Shown: positions 24,577 through 33,453 of the stretch, in pieces
Position numbering within the stretch: position 1 is the stretch's first letter
How the letters are laid out: each line of letters starts with the position of its first letter
Source: Pontibacter litorisediminis
GTDB lineage: Bacteria; Bacteroidota; Bacteroidia; Cytophagales; Hymenobacteraceae
Direction of reading: 5' to 3'
Length of the DNA: 64,000 bases
Assembly: GCF_029360645.1 (NCBI RefSeq)
Contig: NZ_JARDUA010000009.1
Coordinates: forward strand, 62,001 to 126,000
The notes under the pieces: model-generated
Told to the model about the DNA's origin: nothing
Seen by the model: the letters and a program-made list of their open reading frames with translations, nothing else
The model's database searches: none
Translations under genes and position numbers: made by a program

Positions 24577-25104
24577 ATGAAACGAATGATGCTGATGGCT
24601 GTGCTGCTGTTTGCCGTAATAGCCACTGCCTGCGAGAAGATCGATGACCTGCTTACGTTTTACATTGAGGAGGAGGAAACTTTTACCATTGAGTCAGGTT
24701 TTCCCTTAGGTGCCCTTGTCCCGGCCACGCCCTTTACCATCACCACAAACTCAGAGGAGACGTTCAAGAACAATAAAACCCGCGCCGAGCTGGTAAAGAA
24801 TGTGAGCCTGAACAGGATGGAGCTGACGATAACGGAGCCTAAAACGCAGAACTTTGACTTCCTGAAGCGCATAGAGCTTTACATCTCCGCTGAGAAGCAA
24901 CCGGAGGTAAAGATTGCGTACCTGGACGAGGTGCCCGCAGGAAGCAATGTGCTTAAGTTAAAATCGACCAATGCCAAGCTGGACGAGTATATCAAAGGCA
25001 ACAGTTATACTATCCGGACACAGGCCGAGATCTCGAAGCCAGTGACAGAAGATATCACCATTAGAGCCGATATGCGATTTAAAGTAACCGCAGATCCTTT
25101 ATAA
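24577..25104 (+). CDS. Putative lipoprotein of unknown function
   Basis: 175 aa from the ATG at 24577, which starts a lipoprotein signal ending AVIATAC. A TTG-initiated extension to 24547 is not supported. The mature part is a beta-rich domain with many charged residues (FKNNKTRAELVKNVSLNRMELTI). No known family is recognised. It lies 96 nt after hmgA and directly before a GroES-like gene with a 1-nt gap, so the last two are surely co-transcribed. It ends TADPL without a sorting domain. Confidence 0.7.
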   Translation: MKRMMLMAVLLFAVIATACEKIDDLLTFYIEEEETFTIESGFPLGALVPATPFTITTNSEETFKNNKTRAELVKNVSLNRMELTITEPKTQNFDFLKRIELYISAEKQPEVKIAYLDEVPAGSNVLKLKSTNAKLDEYIKGNSYTIRTQAEISKPVTEDITIRADMRFKVTADPL

Positions 25105-25105
25105 G

Positions 25106-25498
25106 ATGCATACATTACAGATGAGAGTTTCAGAGGATAATAAGTTAGAGAAGATCATCATCGTGGGTGACCGCGTGCTGATAAAGCCAAAGAGCACCCG
25201 CGACCAAACCAAGAGCGGTTTATACCTGCCGCCTGGGGTACAGGAGAAGGAGAAGGTGCAGGAGGGCTATATCATGAAGGTAGGCCCGGGCTACCCGATC
25301 CCCGCCGACTTTGGTTACGATGAGGAGACCTGGGGGCAGGAGGAGGAAGAGGTGCGCTACATCCCGCTTCAGGCCAAAGAGGGCGACCTGGCCATTTACC
25401 TGCAGCGCGACGCCATTGAGATCAACTACCTCGGTGAGAAGTATTTTATCGTGCCTCAGTCAGCCGTGCTGATGCTGGTGCGCGAGGAGGACCTATAG
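25106..25498 (+). CDS. GroES-like co-chaperonin domain protein
   Basis: A 130-aa protein with a chaperonin-10 fold pattern: IIIVGDRVLIKP, a mobile-loop-like TKSGLYLPPG, GYIMKVGPG and a C-terminal strand EKYFIVPQSAVLMLV. It differs from true GroES by an N-terminal extension and an acidic insertion of about 25 residues (FGYDEETWGQEEEEV) in the middle. It is not next to groEL. Such divergent GroES-like proteins occur widely in Bacteroidota beside the standard groESL operon, with unknown role. It starts 1 nt after the preceding lipoprotein gene. Confidence 0.82.
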   Translation: MHTLQMRVSEDNKLEKIIIVGDRVLIKPKSTRDQTKSGLYLPPGVQEKEKVQEGYIMKVGPGYPIPADFGYDEETWGQEEEEVRYIPLQAKEGDLAIYLQRDAIEINYLGEKYFIVPQSAVLMLVREEDL

Positions 25499-25560
25499 CA
25501 GCTTTCTAATTGGTGAGTTTATACTTTGCACAGTATACTTGCCGCCGGATTTATACTTAC

Positions 25561-25599
25561 AAGGAGAAGCCCAGGCTGTAACAGCCTGGGCTTCTCCTT
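25561..25599. terminator. Bidirectional terminator with 18-bp stem
   Basis: Perfect stem 25561-25578 with 25582-25599, followed by TTTTTA. It lies between the convergent GroES-like gene (+) and a lipoprotein gene (-). Confidence 0.85.
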
Positions 25600-25613
25600 T
25601 TTATACATACGCG

Positions 25614-26165
25614 CTACTTCTCCAGCGGCCTAGTGAGGTCAAAATCTGCCTGAAAACGGAGCTGGTTGTCGCGTTTCAGGATGTAGCTGAAGGTGCGCCC
25701 ATCGGGGCTGAAAACCAGTGTCCACTCGTTGGTAGCGGCGGCGGGAAGTAGCTCAGCCGTATAGGTGTCCGCCGGAAAGCGCTGTTCCAACGCTGTGGGG
25801 GCGGTAGAAGCCGTGCCGCCATAGAGGGTAATTTCATCCGGGGTGCCGTCTTCGTGGCGGTGGTCGTGCTTCAGTTGCAGCCCCTCCGCCGTTTTGCTGA
25901 TCACCCAGGTCCTGGACTTATCCTCGCCTACTGTAAACGGAACGCGAAGGGTGGAGTCGGAACAGGCTTGAACATACATCACCAGGGGAGCACCGGCAAA
26001 TGGATCCTGGCCATCGGCTGGGTAAATCACTGTTCCGCTAAAAGACTTTCCGCAAAGGCCGCTCATACTTTTGTAGAACGATTGCTGCGGCTCGCTTGCC
26101 TGGTAGCGCGGCTGAGCACAGGCCACCATCCAGAGCAGACACATCCATATCATCAGTCGCTTCAT
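25614..26165 (-). CDS. Putative lipoprotein, conserved in Bacteroidota
   Basis: A 183-aa protein with a short lipoprotein signal (IWMCLLWMVAC). The mature part begins with a low-complexity stretch (QASEPQQSF), then has a beta-rich domain with a cysteine pair (SGLCGKSFSG and VQACSDSTLR) and a histidine cluster KHDHRHEDGTPDEITLYGG, followed by FSPDGRTFSYILKRDNQLRF. The histidine/acidic patch may bind a metal, which is speculation. Annotated only as hypothetical as far as I know. Confidence 0.75.
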   Translation of the reverse strand: MKRLMIWMCLLWMVACAQPRYQASEPQQSFYKSMSGLCGKSFSGTVIYPADGQDPFAGAPLVMYVQACSDSTLRVPFTVGEDKSRTWVISKTAEGLQLKHDHRHEDGTPDEITLYGGTASTAPTALEQRFPADTYTAELLPAAATNEWTLVFSPDGRTFSYILKRDNQLRFQADFDLTRPLEK

Positions 26166-26466
26166 GAGGGCAAAATAGATAATAAATTTAAGTATGGCTA
26201 TACTTATACTTTAATATATACTATAGATAGTTAAATTTGCTGTTTCTTAACAAGTACAAGCAGGGTGATAAGGCCAAGGTCTGGAAGCTTTGACCTTTGG
26301 TGCCGGAACAAAGGCAGGCTATGGAAGAGCAGCCTGAGTAAGATCTGCAGTTAGAATTAAACGTTGCTAAAATATAAGTTTACCTAAAAGCAACTTCTGC
26401 TGCTGCTTCACCATCTTTTAAGAAAGATCGCTTAGCTAAACCAAGCCTGTTCTACATCACCAAACT
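26166..26466. other. Divergent intergenic region, lipoprotein and DUF5916 genes
   Basis: 301 bases without a gene. It holds three AAGTATA/TATACTT-type words close together and a TAAATTTG element at 26232-26239 that fits TAnnTTTG. The element is 228 nt from the DUF5916 start, which would imply a long leader if it is used. Confidence 0.45.
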
Positions 26467-28974
26467 ATGAAGCTAAAGTTACTGCTGTCTCTTGCGTCGA
26501 TCATACTTTACTTAACCTGCAGCGCCCAGGAGCAGAAGCAGGAGCAAAAGAAGTATAACTACCCCCAGAAAACCCTGCAGGCGCTTCGCATCGATCAAGA
26601 CCTGAAAATAGACGGTGTGCTGGACGAGCCAGTGTGGCAGCAGGCAGATATCGCCACGCAGTTCATCAAGAACAGACCAAACCCAGGGCCCCTGGAGAAA
26701 CACCCGACCGAGGTGCGCATCCTCTACGATGATGCCGCCATTTATGTGGGAGCCGTGATGCATGACGTGTCGCAGGACTCCATTTTCCGGGAACTGGGGC
26801 GCCGCGACGATCTGGGCAACACAGACTTTTTCGGCATCTTCTTGGACCCTTACCTGGATGAGATAAACGGTTTTGGCTTTCTGATTACGCCGGCCGGGGT
26901 GCAGCTCGATGCCCGTTACTCGTCTAACGGCGAAGACTGGAGCTGGAACGCGGTGTGGGAAAGCAGCACCCAACTGAACGAAACGAGCTGGGTGGCCGAG
27001 ATGAAAATTCCATACTCCGCCATCCGGTTTAGCAGCAAGCCGGTGCAGGTGTGGGGGCTGAACTTTATGCGCAACCGGCAATCCACCCGCGAGGGGTACT
27101 TCTGGAACTACGTAGACCCGGCCAAAGACGGCTTTGCCAACCAGTGGGGCCGCCTGGAGGGGCTGCGCAACATCGAGGCACCGCTGCGCCTGTCGTTCAC
27201 ACCGTATATTTCGGCTTACATGGAGCGCTACCCTGTGGCGCAGGAAGAGTCCGGAAAGGCTTCGCACGCGCATAACTTTAACTTTGGTGGCGGCATGGAT
27301 GTGAAGTACGGCATAAGCGACGCCTTTACGCTGGACATGACGCTGGTGCCGGATTTCAGCCAGGTGCAGTCTGATAACCGCGTGCTGAACCTCTCGCCGT
27401 TTGAGCAGCAGTTCAGCGAGAACAGGCCGTTTTTTCTGGAAGGGACGGAGCTGTTCAACAAAGGCGATTTTTTCTATTCCCGCCGTATCGGGGGCAGGCC
27501 GGTTAACTCCGGAATTATTTACGACGATGCCTACAGCGAGTATGAGGTAGTGGAGAGCCCCAGCGAAACCAAGATGATCAATGGCACCAAAATTTCGGGC
27601 CGCACACAGTCCGGCCTGGGCATAGGCATTTTTAATGCGGTGGTAGGCGAGCAGTACGCCGAGTTAGAAGACAAAGAAGGAAACCGAATTAAGCTGAAGA
27701 CGCAGCCGCTCACCAACTATAACATCGCTGTTTTCGACCAGTCGCTTAAAAACAACTCCTATGTTACGCTGGTGAACACCAACGTGATGCGCCAAGGCTC
27801 CACCTACGATGCCAACCTGACGGGCCTACTCTTCAGGATAGCCAACAAAGGAAACAAGTACGCCATTGACGGCAAGGGCGCCCTGAGCCAGCAGTTTCAC
27901 CCGGACGACACGGAACGGGGCTACATGTACCGGGTGGGGGCGGGCAAAGTGAGCGGCAATTTTCAGTTCAACGCATCGCATGTGCTGTACTCGGATAAGT
28001 ATAATCCCAATGACCTGGGCATCCTGTTTACGAACAACTCATCGGCGCAGGAGCTAAGCTTCTCCTACAACTTCTACGATCCTTTCTGGAAGCTGCTGAA
28101 CCTGTATTCTACCGTAGGGGCAGTATACGAGCGGCGCTTTCAGCCCAATAAGTTTCAAAACTTCGTCATCTACAGCAACGTGAACGGCACCTTCAAGGAT
28201 TTCACGAGCGCGGGGCTGCAAATCAACCTGGAGCCTATCGTGACTTACGACTTCTTCGAGCCTCGCCTGAACGGCAGGGTGTACGCTTTTCCGGTAAACT
28301 ATACCGTTGGCGGCTGGGTGTCTACAGATTACCGCAAGCGTTTTGCCCTGGACCTCGAAATGACCTACCGCACGTTTGACGAGCACCAGCGCCGTAACTT
28401 CAGTTATGGCATCTCGCCGCGTTTTAGAGTAAGCAATCAGCTTAGCTTTACCTATAGCTTTGAGTCAGGCAACAGGTATGATGACATGGGCTTTGTGAAC
28501 ATTATCCGCTACAAAGACGACAAGGGCAGCGAAGTAAAAGACCCTGATGTGGTGTTCGGCCTGCGCGAGGTGCATTCGGTCTACAACAGCCTGTCGGGTA
28601 GCTACATCTTTAACAACCGGATGTCCTTGGGCCTGCGGGTGTGGCACAACTGGAGCAAGGTAAACCACGACCGGTACTTTAAGTTGCTCCACAACGGAGC
28701 GCTGGAGGCGTATGAGTATGCACCGGAAAAGTCGCCGGATGTGAACTATAACTCCTTTAACCTAGACATGGTGTACTCGTGGTGGTTTGCCCCGGGCAGC
28801 GAGATAAGCATTGTCTGGAAAAACGCCTTTGAGGAGCAGGTGAACCTGGTAGAGCCGTACTACTTCAACAACTTCTCCCACACCATCCGCTCCCCGCAGA
28901 GCAGCACTTTTTCAGTTAAAGTGCTCTATTACCTAGATTACCTGACGTTGAAGCGGAAGCTTGCAAAATCATAG
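26467..28974 (+). CDS. DUF5916 outer-membrane protein with CBM9-like domain
   Basis: 835 aa with a Sec signal (LLLSLASIILYLTCSA). The N-terminal domain (about 38-235) is a carbohydrate-binding-module-9-like fold, recognisable by LKIDGVLDEPVWQQA, VRILYDDAAIYVGA and LDPYLDEINGFGFLITPAG. The rest is the DUF5916 beta-barrel, with FSENRPFFLEGTELF and alternating aromatic strands up to the C-terminus. The family sits in the outer membrane of Bacteroidota; its substrate is unknown and a hydrolase or carbohydrate role is only suggested by the first domain. It is monocistronic, ending in a terminator. Confidence 0.88.
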   Translation: MKLKLLLSLASIILYLTCSAQEQKQEQKKYNYPQKTLQALRIDQDLKIDGVLDEPVWQQADIATQFIKNRPNPGPLEKHPTEVRILYDDAAIYVGAVMHDVSQDSIFRELGRRDDLGNTDFFGIFLDPYLDEINGFGFLITPAGVQLDARYSSNGEDWSWNAVWESSTQLNETSWVAEMKIPYSAIRFSSKPVQVWGLNFMRNRQSTREGYFWNYVDPAKDGFANQWGRLEGLRNIEAPLRLSFTPYISAYMERYPVAQEESGKASHAHNFNFGGGMDVKYGISDAFTLDMTLVPDFSQVQSDNRVLNLSPFEQQFSENRPFFLEGTELFNKGDFFYSRRIGGRPVNSGIIYDDAYSEYEVVESPSETKMINGTKISGRTQSGLGIGIFNAVVGEQYAELEDKEGNRIKLKTQPLTNYNIAVFDQSLKNNSYVTLVNTNVMRQGSTYDANLTGLLFRIANKGNKYAIDGKGALSQQFHPDDTERGYMYRVGAGKVSGNFQFNASHVLYSDKYNPNDLGILFTNNSSAQELSFSYNFYDPFWKLLNLYSTVGAVYERRFQPNKFQNFVIYSNVNGTFKDFTSAGLQINLEPIVTYDFFEPRLNGRVYAFPVNYTVGGWVSTDYRKRFALDLEMTYRTFDEHQRRNFSYGISPRFRVSNQLSFTYSFESGNRYDDMGFVNIIRYKDDKGSEVKDPDVVFGLREVHSVYNSLSGSYIFNNRMSLGLRVWHNWSKVNHDRYFKLLHNGALEAYEYAPEKSPDVNYNSFNLDMVYSWWFAPGSEISIVWKNAFEEQVNLVEPYYFNNFSHTIRSPQSSTFSVKVLYYLDYLTLKRKLAKS

Positions 28975-28993
28975 CTGCGTATAGTTTATATGA

Positions 28994-29025
28994 AAAGAGC
29001 CGGCCCTAATCAGGACCGGCTCTTT
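28994..29025. terminator. Terminator between DUF5916 and S8 peptidase genes
   Basis: Stem AAAGAGCCGG / CCGGCTCTTT with an imperfect inner part, T-rich on the plus side and A-rich on the other. It serves the two convergent genes. Confidence 0.75.
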
Positions 29026-29044
29026 CGTTTTAAGTTGATTCAGG

Positions 29045-32000
29045 CTACTTCCGGATCATGATCTTACGGGTATACACCTGATCGCCGTGCTGCAGGCGCA
29101 CGATGTAGAGGCCGTTGGCATGCTTGCTCAGGTCAAACATGCCCTTGTACTGGCCGTTTATCTGTTTTACGGTGGCAGCGTACAGTTGCTTGCCCAGTAG
29201 GTCCACCACCGTCAGTGTCAGGTTTTCGGGGGCGGCGGTTTCTACGGTATAACTGAACTTGCCGTCGGCGCTTGGGTTCGGGAACACCATCAGCTCCGGC
29301 CCCACGTTGCGCTCCGCAGTCTCCACCTCATACCTGTAAGCCAAAGACATCTCCGATACGCAGCCATTTTTGAAGGCAATCACACTGTACTGTCCGTTCA
29401 GGGTTGGCGTGATACGCTGTCCGGTGGCACCCTCTAGTGGCTGCCCATCCAGGTACCACTGGTTACCCTCCGGCTGGCTCGAGATGAGGTCTTTGCCTTC
29501 GCGCGTAACCTTGGGCTGGTCCAGCGGCGTGCCTTCTTTCAGGGCTACGGCCACACGTGGGCTCTGGCAGCCAAGGGCCCGCACCTTCAGGTCGTAGAAG
29601 TAGTAATAGTAACTCTCCCAGTCAGCTGTAGCGGTGTTGCCACTGATGGTAAACACATTTTCTATGCCAAACGGATAAACTGCCACTCCCTTGTTGTTGC
29701 GGTAAATGGTGGCGCTATCCTCATACGAAATGGCGATGTTATACATGCCGGCGCGCGGTAGCTCCAGCCCCAGGTAGTACAATTGCCCTTGGTCGTTCGG
29801 GTCGTCAGGCTGTACCAGGTCTTTTGTGGCTGGTGTGCTGCGGGTGGCGGTAACCCGTAGTTCACGTGCCGATACCGGGGCGCCGTTGGCATCGTACACG
29901 GTAAACGTAATCTTGCCGCTATGGCCTATGTAGAGCCTTGCCTGCTCCAGCACCACCGGGGCCTCCGTTTTTACCTGCACATCCGGACTAAACTGGTTAT
30001 AGCCGCCCCCAGAGAACTTGCTTTTATCTTTAGGGCCAACTGTCGCCGAGAACTCATTGAAGGCCGCGTAAAGCGTGCTGCCTATCGCACCAGTCTGCAC
30101 CCGTGCCTGGTTGCCTGCGGCTATCGGGGTGGTGCTGGTAGCCGAGGCGTACCAGTAAGGGGCACCATCACCTTCCGCCGACAACGTATAAACGGGGCTG
30201 GTGCCGCATTGGAAAGCCGAGGCGCCTACAGGGGCGGCCGCCTCACCGGCCACCGTAAAAGTATAGCCGCGCTGGTTGTTGCTCTCCACGGCATCGGAGG
30301 CCAGCTCCGACTGTGCCACCAGCTCATAGGTAGCGCCAGCCTCCGTGGCAAAGGAGCCGTTCAGCAGCAGCTCCGCCTGCGCAAAAGGGGCTAGTTTTTT
30401 ATCGAATGTGGCTGACAGGGTGGTGAGTTCCTGCCCGTTCTTCAGCACTTTTATACTTACTGGGATGTTTTGCTGCGCTGCAGTGCCGTTGTTGCGTAGG
30501 GTTATCATCGCGCCCTGCGCCGGCGAGGCACACAGCGAGCCGGCCCCTACTGGCTGCACGGCGGCTATGCCAATATCGCGCTGCGGCTTTACAAACTGGA
30601 TGAGGTAGTCCTGCGTTTCGCCGCGGCTGTAGTTGTTGCAGGCGTTTACAGCGGCGGCATCCGTTGTCTCCTGCACCACCACGCGCATGCGTACCTTATC
30701 GCCTGCTATGAGTGTGCCCGGGGCTTTGATGTCGGCTGCAAACGTGCCGTTGCCGCTGATAACGCCGGAGGTGGCGGCTACCTCGCCGGCATCCGCAAAG
30801 CTGCCGTTGCCGTTCCAGTCGATGTATACTTTGGCTACCCTGGCGGCTGCCGTGCCACAGCTACCCAGCTCCAGCAAGAGCTGCTTTGCCTGGCTTGGCT
30901 CCAGGGTAAATACTGTGGAGGTCAGGTCGCGGTAGGTCGTGCAGTCGTCCTTCTGGTTCACGCTTTGTGTCCCAAACACCAGCCTGCTGATGCGGGCGCC
31001 CTGGTTAGAGGCGGGGGTGCTGGCGCAGACTGCGGTGCCGCCCATGCCGCTCACTAATAAGGCGTAGGCCTGGGGGCCCTCTTTTAAGGTTCCTTTGTGT
31101 TTGATGGTGATGGTATACTTCTTACCCGGGACAGCGTCGGCTATGAGGATCTGCTCTACGTTGTCCACCACATTGTCGCCCGGCATGGCAGCGGTCTCAG
31201 GAGCGGCTGGGTTCAGTGTCCAAGGGAGGTAGTCTTTGCCGTTGCCAGATACCCGTATATCGAGGTCGTTTACCAGCTTCGGCGTACGGTCATTCAGCGC
31301 TTTGGCGCCAACCGCTGCTACCGTGCCCTTCGGGTCAGTCCAGGAGATCGTGATCCGGAGCGGTCCCTTGCCAGAGGCAGTTACCTCCAGTGTCTGTGTT
31401 TCGCCCTGCTTCAGCGCACGCTCCTCCAGCAGGTGTGTATTGTTGGCGTTGCGTACCACGATGGCGGCCTGTTCCGCGTTCAGCAGTCCCCAGCCATAGC
31501 GGTAATCGGGGCCAACTGCTTCGCCGGCCTCGTCGGCGGTATGTATGGCGAGGCCTTTCAAGGTGGCGGCTCGCATAAACTTGCCGTTGTTCAGGGTGGC
31601 GTAATATTCCTGTAGCAGCAGCAGCGTGCCAGACACGTTAGGCGCAGCCATGGAAGTACCGCTCTGCACCTGATAGCTTCTGTCGTTGGTGGAGTAGGTG
31701 GAGAGCACCCTTACCCCGTTGCCCACAATGTCGGGCTTTATACGGCCGTCGTCGGTGGGGCCCCAGGAGCTGAAAGAAGACATCTTAACGTCCTGTGGTT
31801 GGTTATAGCCGTCTGTTATGGCGCCCACAGCCCCTACGGTCAGTATGTTTTTGGCCGTGCCAGAGGTGGAGATCACATCGTAGGCATCGTTGCTGCTGAT
31901 GTCGTCCGGGCGGGATTTCACCAGCTCAAAAGTGCCGTTGCTATTACGCTGGAAGTATGGCTTGCCCACCTCAGGGCCTGTTTCGCCGTGGTTGTTGCCG

Positions 32001-32818
32001 GCTGATTTGACGATCAGGTAATATGGTGCGTTAAAAGCAATCTCATCCCAGGTAGCAGCCTCGCTGTTGTAGTACCCAAAGGATAGGTCTTCCTTCTTGC
32101 TTACATTCGGGTTGCCCCACCACTCCCAATATGGGTCGTCGTCCGTGCCTTTGCGATCAGAGTTATAGCGCCAGCCCGCCAGGCTGCCGTAGGAGTGGTT
32201 GGAGAGGAGCAGGTCTTTGGCAGCCTCAGCCATCTCGGCGTTATCGCTGTTAAAGTCATAAGCCAGCAACGACTTATAGCCAAAGGCCATACCTTTTGCC
32301 AAGGGGTTGATGCCACTGGCCACCATGGTGCCGGCTACGTGTGTAGCGTGCTCGCTTTCTTTGGAGGGGTTGTCTTTCTGAGTTATACGGCCTGTCAGCT
32401 CCTGGTGGGAGGCGCGCACCCGGCCGCCGTCCCAGATAGCGAGTTTGTTTGCCAGGCTGCCACTGCTGCCGCTTAGGTTCAGGCCCAGAGAGCCGCCAGT
32501 CCAGAGTTGGTCGGTGCGGGTGGTGGCAGCGGCGCTGGAGTTGTTGTAGGTGATGTAGTAAACAGGCATTCCTGTGTTATCCAGCCCCTGCAACGAGATA
32601 ACGGTACCGTCCTTATACTGTTTTTCTACTACCCAGCCATACCTTTCCGCCAGCGCCAAGGCCTTTGCCCGGTTGGCCTGGTACTCTTTATCGGCGGTAG
32701 CGGCAATGCGCTGCAGCGCCTGCGTGTTGGCGCGGTCGGGGGTAAGGCCACGCTGAGCGAGCGCATTCGTGCCTGTCATCAGGCCTAGTGCCACAAGCCA
32801 AAGGCTCAGTCTTCTCAT
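29045..32818 (-). CDS. Secreted S8 subtilisin-like peptidase with T9SS sorting domain
   Basis: 1257 aa. The signal peptide ends at NALAQR. The catalytic triad is D130 (AIWDGG), H157 (EHATHVAG) and S389 (SGTSMAAP). A P-domain-like/proprotein-convertase region follows (about 455-610), then a GEVED domain (WNGNGSFADAGEV with GETQDYLIQF), CARDB/Ig-like modules and the C-terminal T9SS type A domain (VFPNPSADGKFSY ... YTRKIMIRK). It is exported by the type IX system and released or anchored at the surface, degrading external proteins. Confidence 0.93.
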   Translation of the reverse strand: MRRLSLWLVALGLMTGTNALAQRGLTPDRANTQALQRIAATADKEYQANRAKALALAERYGWVVEKQYKDGTVISLQGLDNTGMPVYYITYNNSSAAATTRTDQLWTGGSLGLNLSGSSGSLANKLAIWDGGRVRASHQELTGRITQKDNPSKESEHATHVAGTMVASGINPLAKGMAFGYKSLLAYDFNSDNAEMAEAAKDLLLSNHSYGSLAGWRYNSDRKGTDDDPYWEWWGNPNVSKKEDLSFGYYNSEAATWDEIAFNAPYYLIVKSAGNNHGETGPEVGKPYFQRNSNGTFELVKSRPDDISSNDAYDVISTSGTAKNILTVGAVGAITDGYNQPQDVKMSSFSSWGPTDDGRIKPDIVGNGVRVLSTYSTNDRSYQVQSGTSMAAPNVSGTLLLLQEYYATLNNGKFMRAATLKGLAIHTADEAGEAVGPDYRYGWGLLNAEQAAIVVRNANNTHLLEERALKQGETQTLEVTASGKGPLRITISWTDPKGTVAAVGAKALNDRTPKLVNDLDIRVSGNGKDYLPWTLNPAAPETAAMPGDNVVDNVEQILIADAVPGKKYTITIKHKGTLKEGPQAYALLVSGMGGTAVCASTPASNQGARISRLVFGTQSVNQKDDCTTYRDLTSTVFTLEPSQAKQLLLELGSCGTAAARVAKVYIDWNGNGSFADAGEVAATSGVISGNGTFAADIKAPGTLIAGDKVRMRVVVQETTDAAAVNACNNYSRGETQDYLIQFVKPQRDIGIAAVQPVGAGSLCASPAQGAMITLRNNGTAAQQNIPVSIKVLKNGQELTTLSATFDKKLAPFAQAELLLNGSFATEAGATYELVAQSELASDAVESNNQRGYTFTVAGEAAAPVGASAFQCGTSPVYTLSAEGDGAPYWYASATSTTPIAAGNQARVQTGAIGSTLYAAFNEFSATVGPKDKSKFSGGGYNQFSPDVQVKTEAPVVLEQARLYIGHSGKITFTVYDANGAPVSARELRVTATRSTPATKDLVQPDDPNDQGQLYYLGLELPRAGMYNIAISYEDSATIYRNNKGVAVYPFGIENVFTISGNTATADWESYYYYFYDLKVRALGCQSPRVAVALKEGTPLDQPKVTREGKDLISSQPEGNQWYLDGQPLEGATGQRITPTLNGQYSVIAFKNGCVSEMSLAYRYEVETAERNVGPELMVFPNPSADGKFSYTVETAAPENLTLTVVDLLGKQLYAATVKQINGQYKGMFDLSKHANGLYIVRLQHGDQVYTRKIMIRK

Positions 32819-32972
32819 AAAGATATAGCAGGGTAAGTATGTTCCATACTAAAGATACTATAAAATCATTTTAATGCCAAAGTGGTTCCTGTAGATGATG
32901 TGTTATGTGAAGGCTTGTTCGATCTTGGTTTTGTAAGGTGTTGCAGGGGGAGCTCCGCCGGCTCCCTTAGCT

Positions 32973-33241
32973 GGCGCAAGCGTCCGCTTGTGCCTTGTGT
33001 CTTAGCCGCTGCTTTCCGCAACTTGAACTAAGCTATTCTGGTTAGCCACTGCTGATCCACGGCTTTACAACCAGCTCGTTCCACCTCTGGCTTAGGTGCT
33101 CTCCAGCCCGAGAGGGCTCGTCCTGGGGGTAGGGGCCCTCGATAAGGGCGTCGCGCTGTCTACATTTCCTTTGCTCCTGACGTCGCAATGCCGCCACGGC
33201 GGCACCGGAAATCTAGAAGGCGCTCAACCCAAGGACTGGGT
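32973..33241 (+). repeat. Composite intergenic repeat, copy A
   Basis: It contains, in order: hairpin GGCGCAAGCG-TC-CGCTTGTGCC; a block CTTAG-CGCTGCTTTCCGCAACTTGAAC-AAGCTAT; GTTAGCCACTG; CTCTCCAGCCCGAGAGGGCTCGTC; TTTCCTTTGCTCCTG; GTCGCAATGCC; GGCACCGGAAA; and GGCGCTCAACCCAAGGACTGGG. The same blocks recur in the same order at 53356-53671 and, inverted, at 43084-43421. This copy has a single hairpin unit and an insertion of a GGGGTAGGGGCCCTCGA block. Confidence 0.8.
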
Positions 33242-33391
33242 ATCATTCCAATAGCCACCGCAGACAGAGCTTGAACAGAGCTCCGCTCCTTTGACAAGAA
33301 GGGGCAGGGGTAGTTGGGCACGGTGCTGCGAAGATGCGGATTCGGGTACGAATGCCCGGAATGGCAGGGATAGCGAAACTACAGCGGGCAT

Positions 33392-33431
33392 AAAAAAGAG
33401 AAGCGCCCCGGCATGAGCCGAAGCGCTTCTC
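33392..33431 (-). terminator. hemB terminator
   Basis: Stem GAGAAGCGC / GCGCTTCTC (33398-33406 with 33423-33431), followed on the minus strand by TTTTTT. It lies 22 nt after the hemB stop. Confidence 0.82.
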
Positions 33432-33453
33432 AAAGTATGAATTTTAAACGTTT

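Larger units (their letters stand above)
32819..33453. other. Gene-free region holding repeat copy A
   Basis: 635 bases between two minus-strand genes without a credible gene. It contains composite repeat copy A (32973-33241), then about 140 bases with no recognised feature, then the hemB terminator. Short ORFs inside it run across hairpins and are not coding. Confidence 0.6.

Noticed and set aside
33224..33433. Minus-strand 69-aa ORF between the S8 peptidase and hemB genes
   Set aside because: It spans the hemB terminator and the edge of composite repeat copy A.
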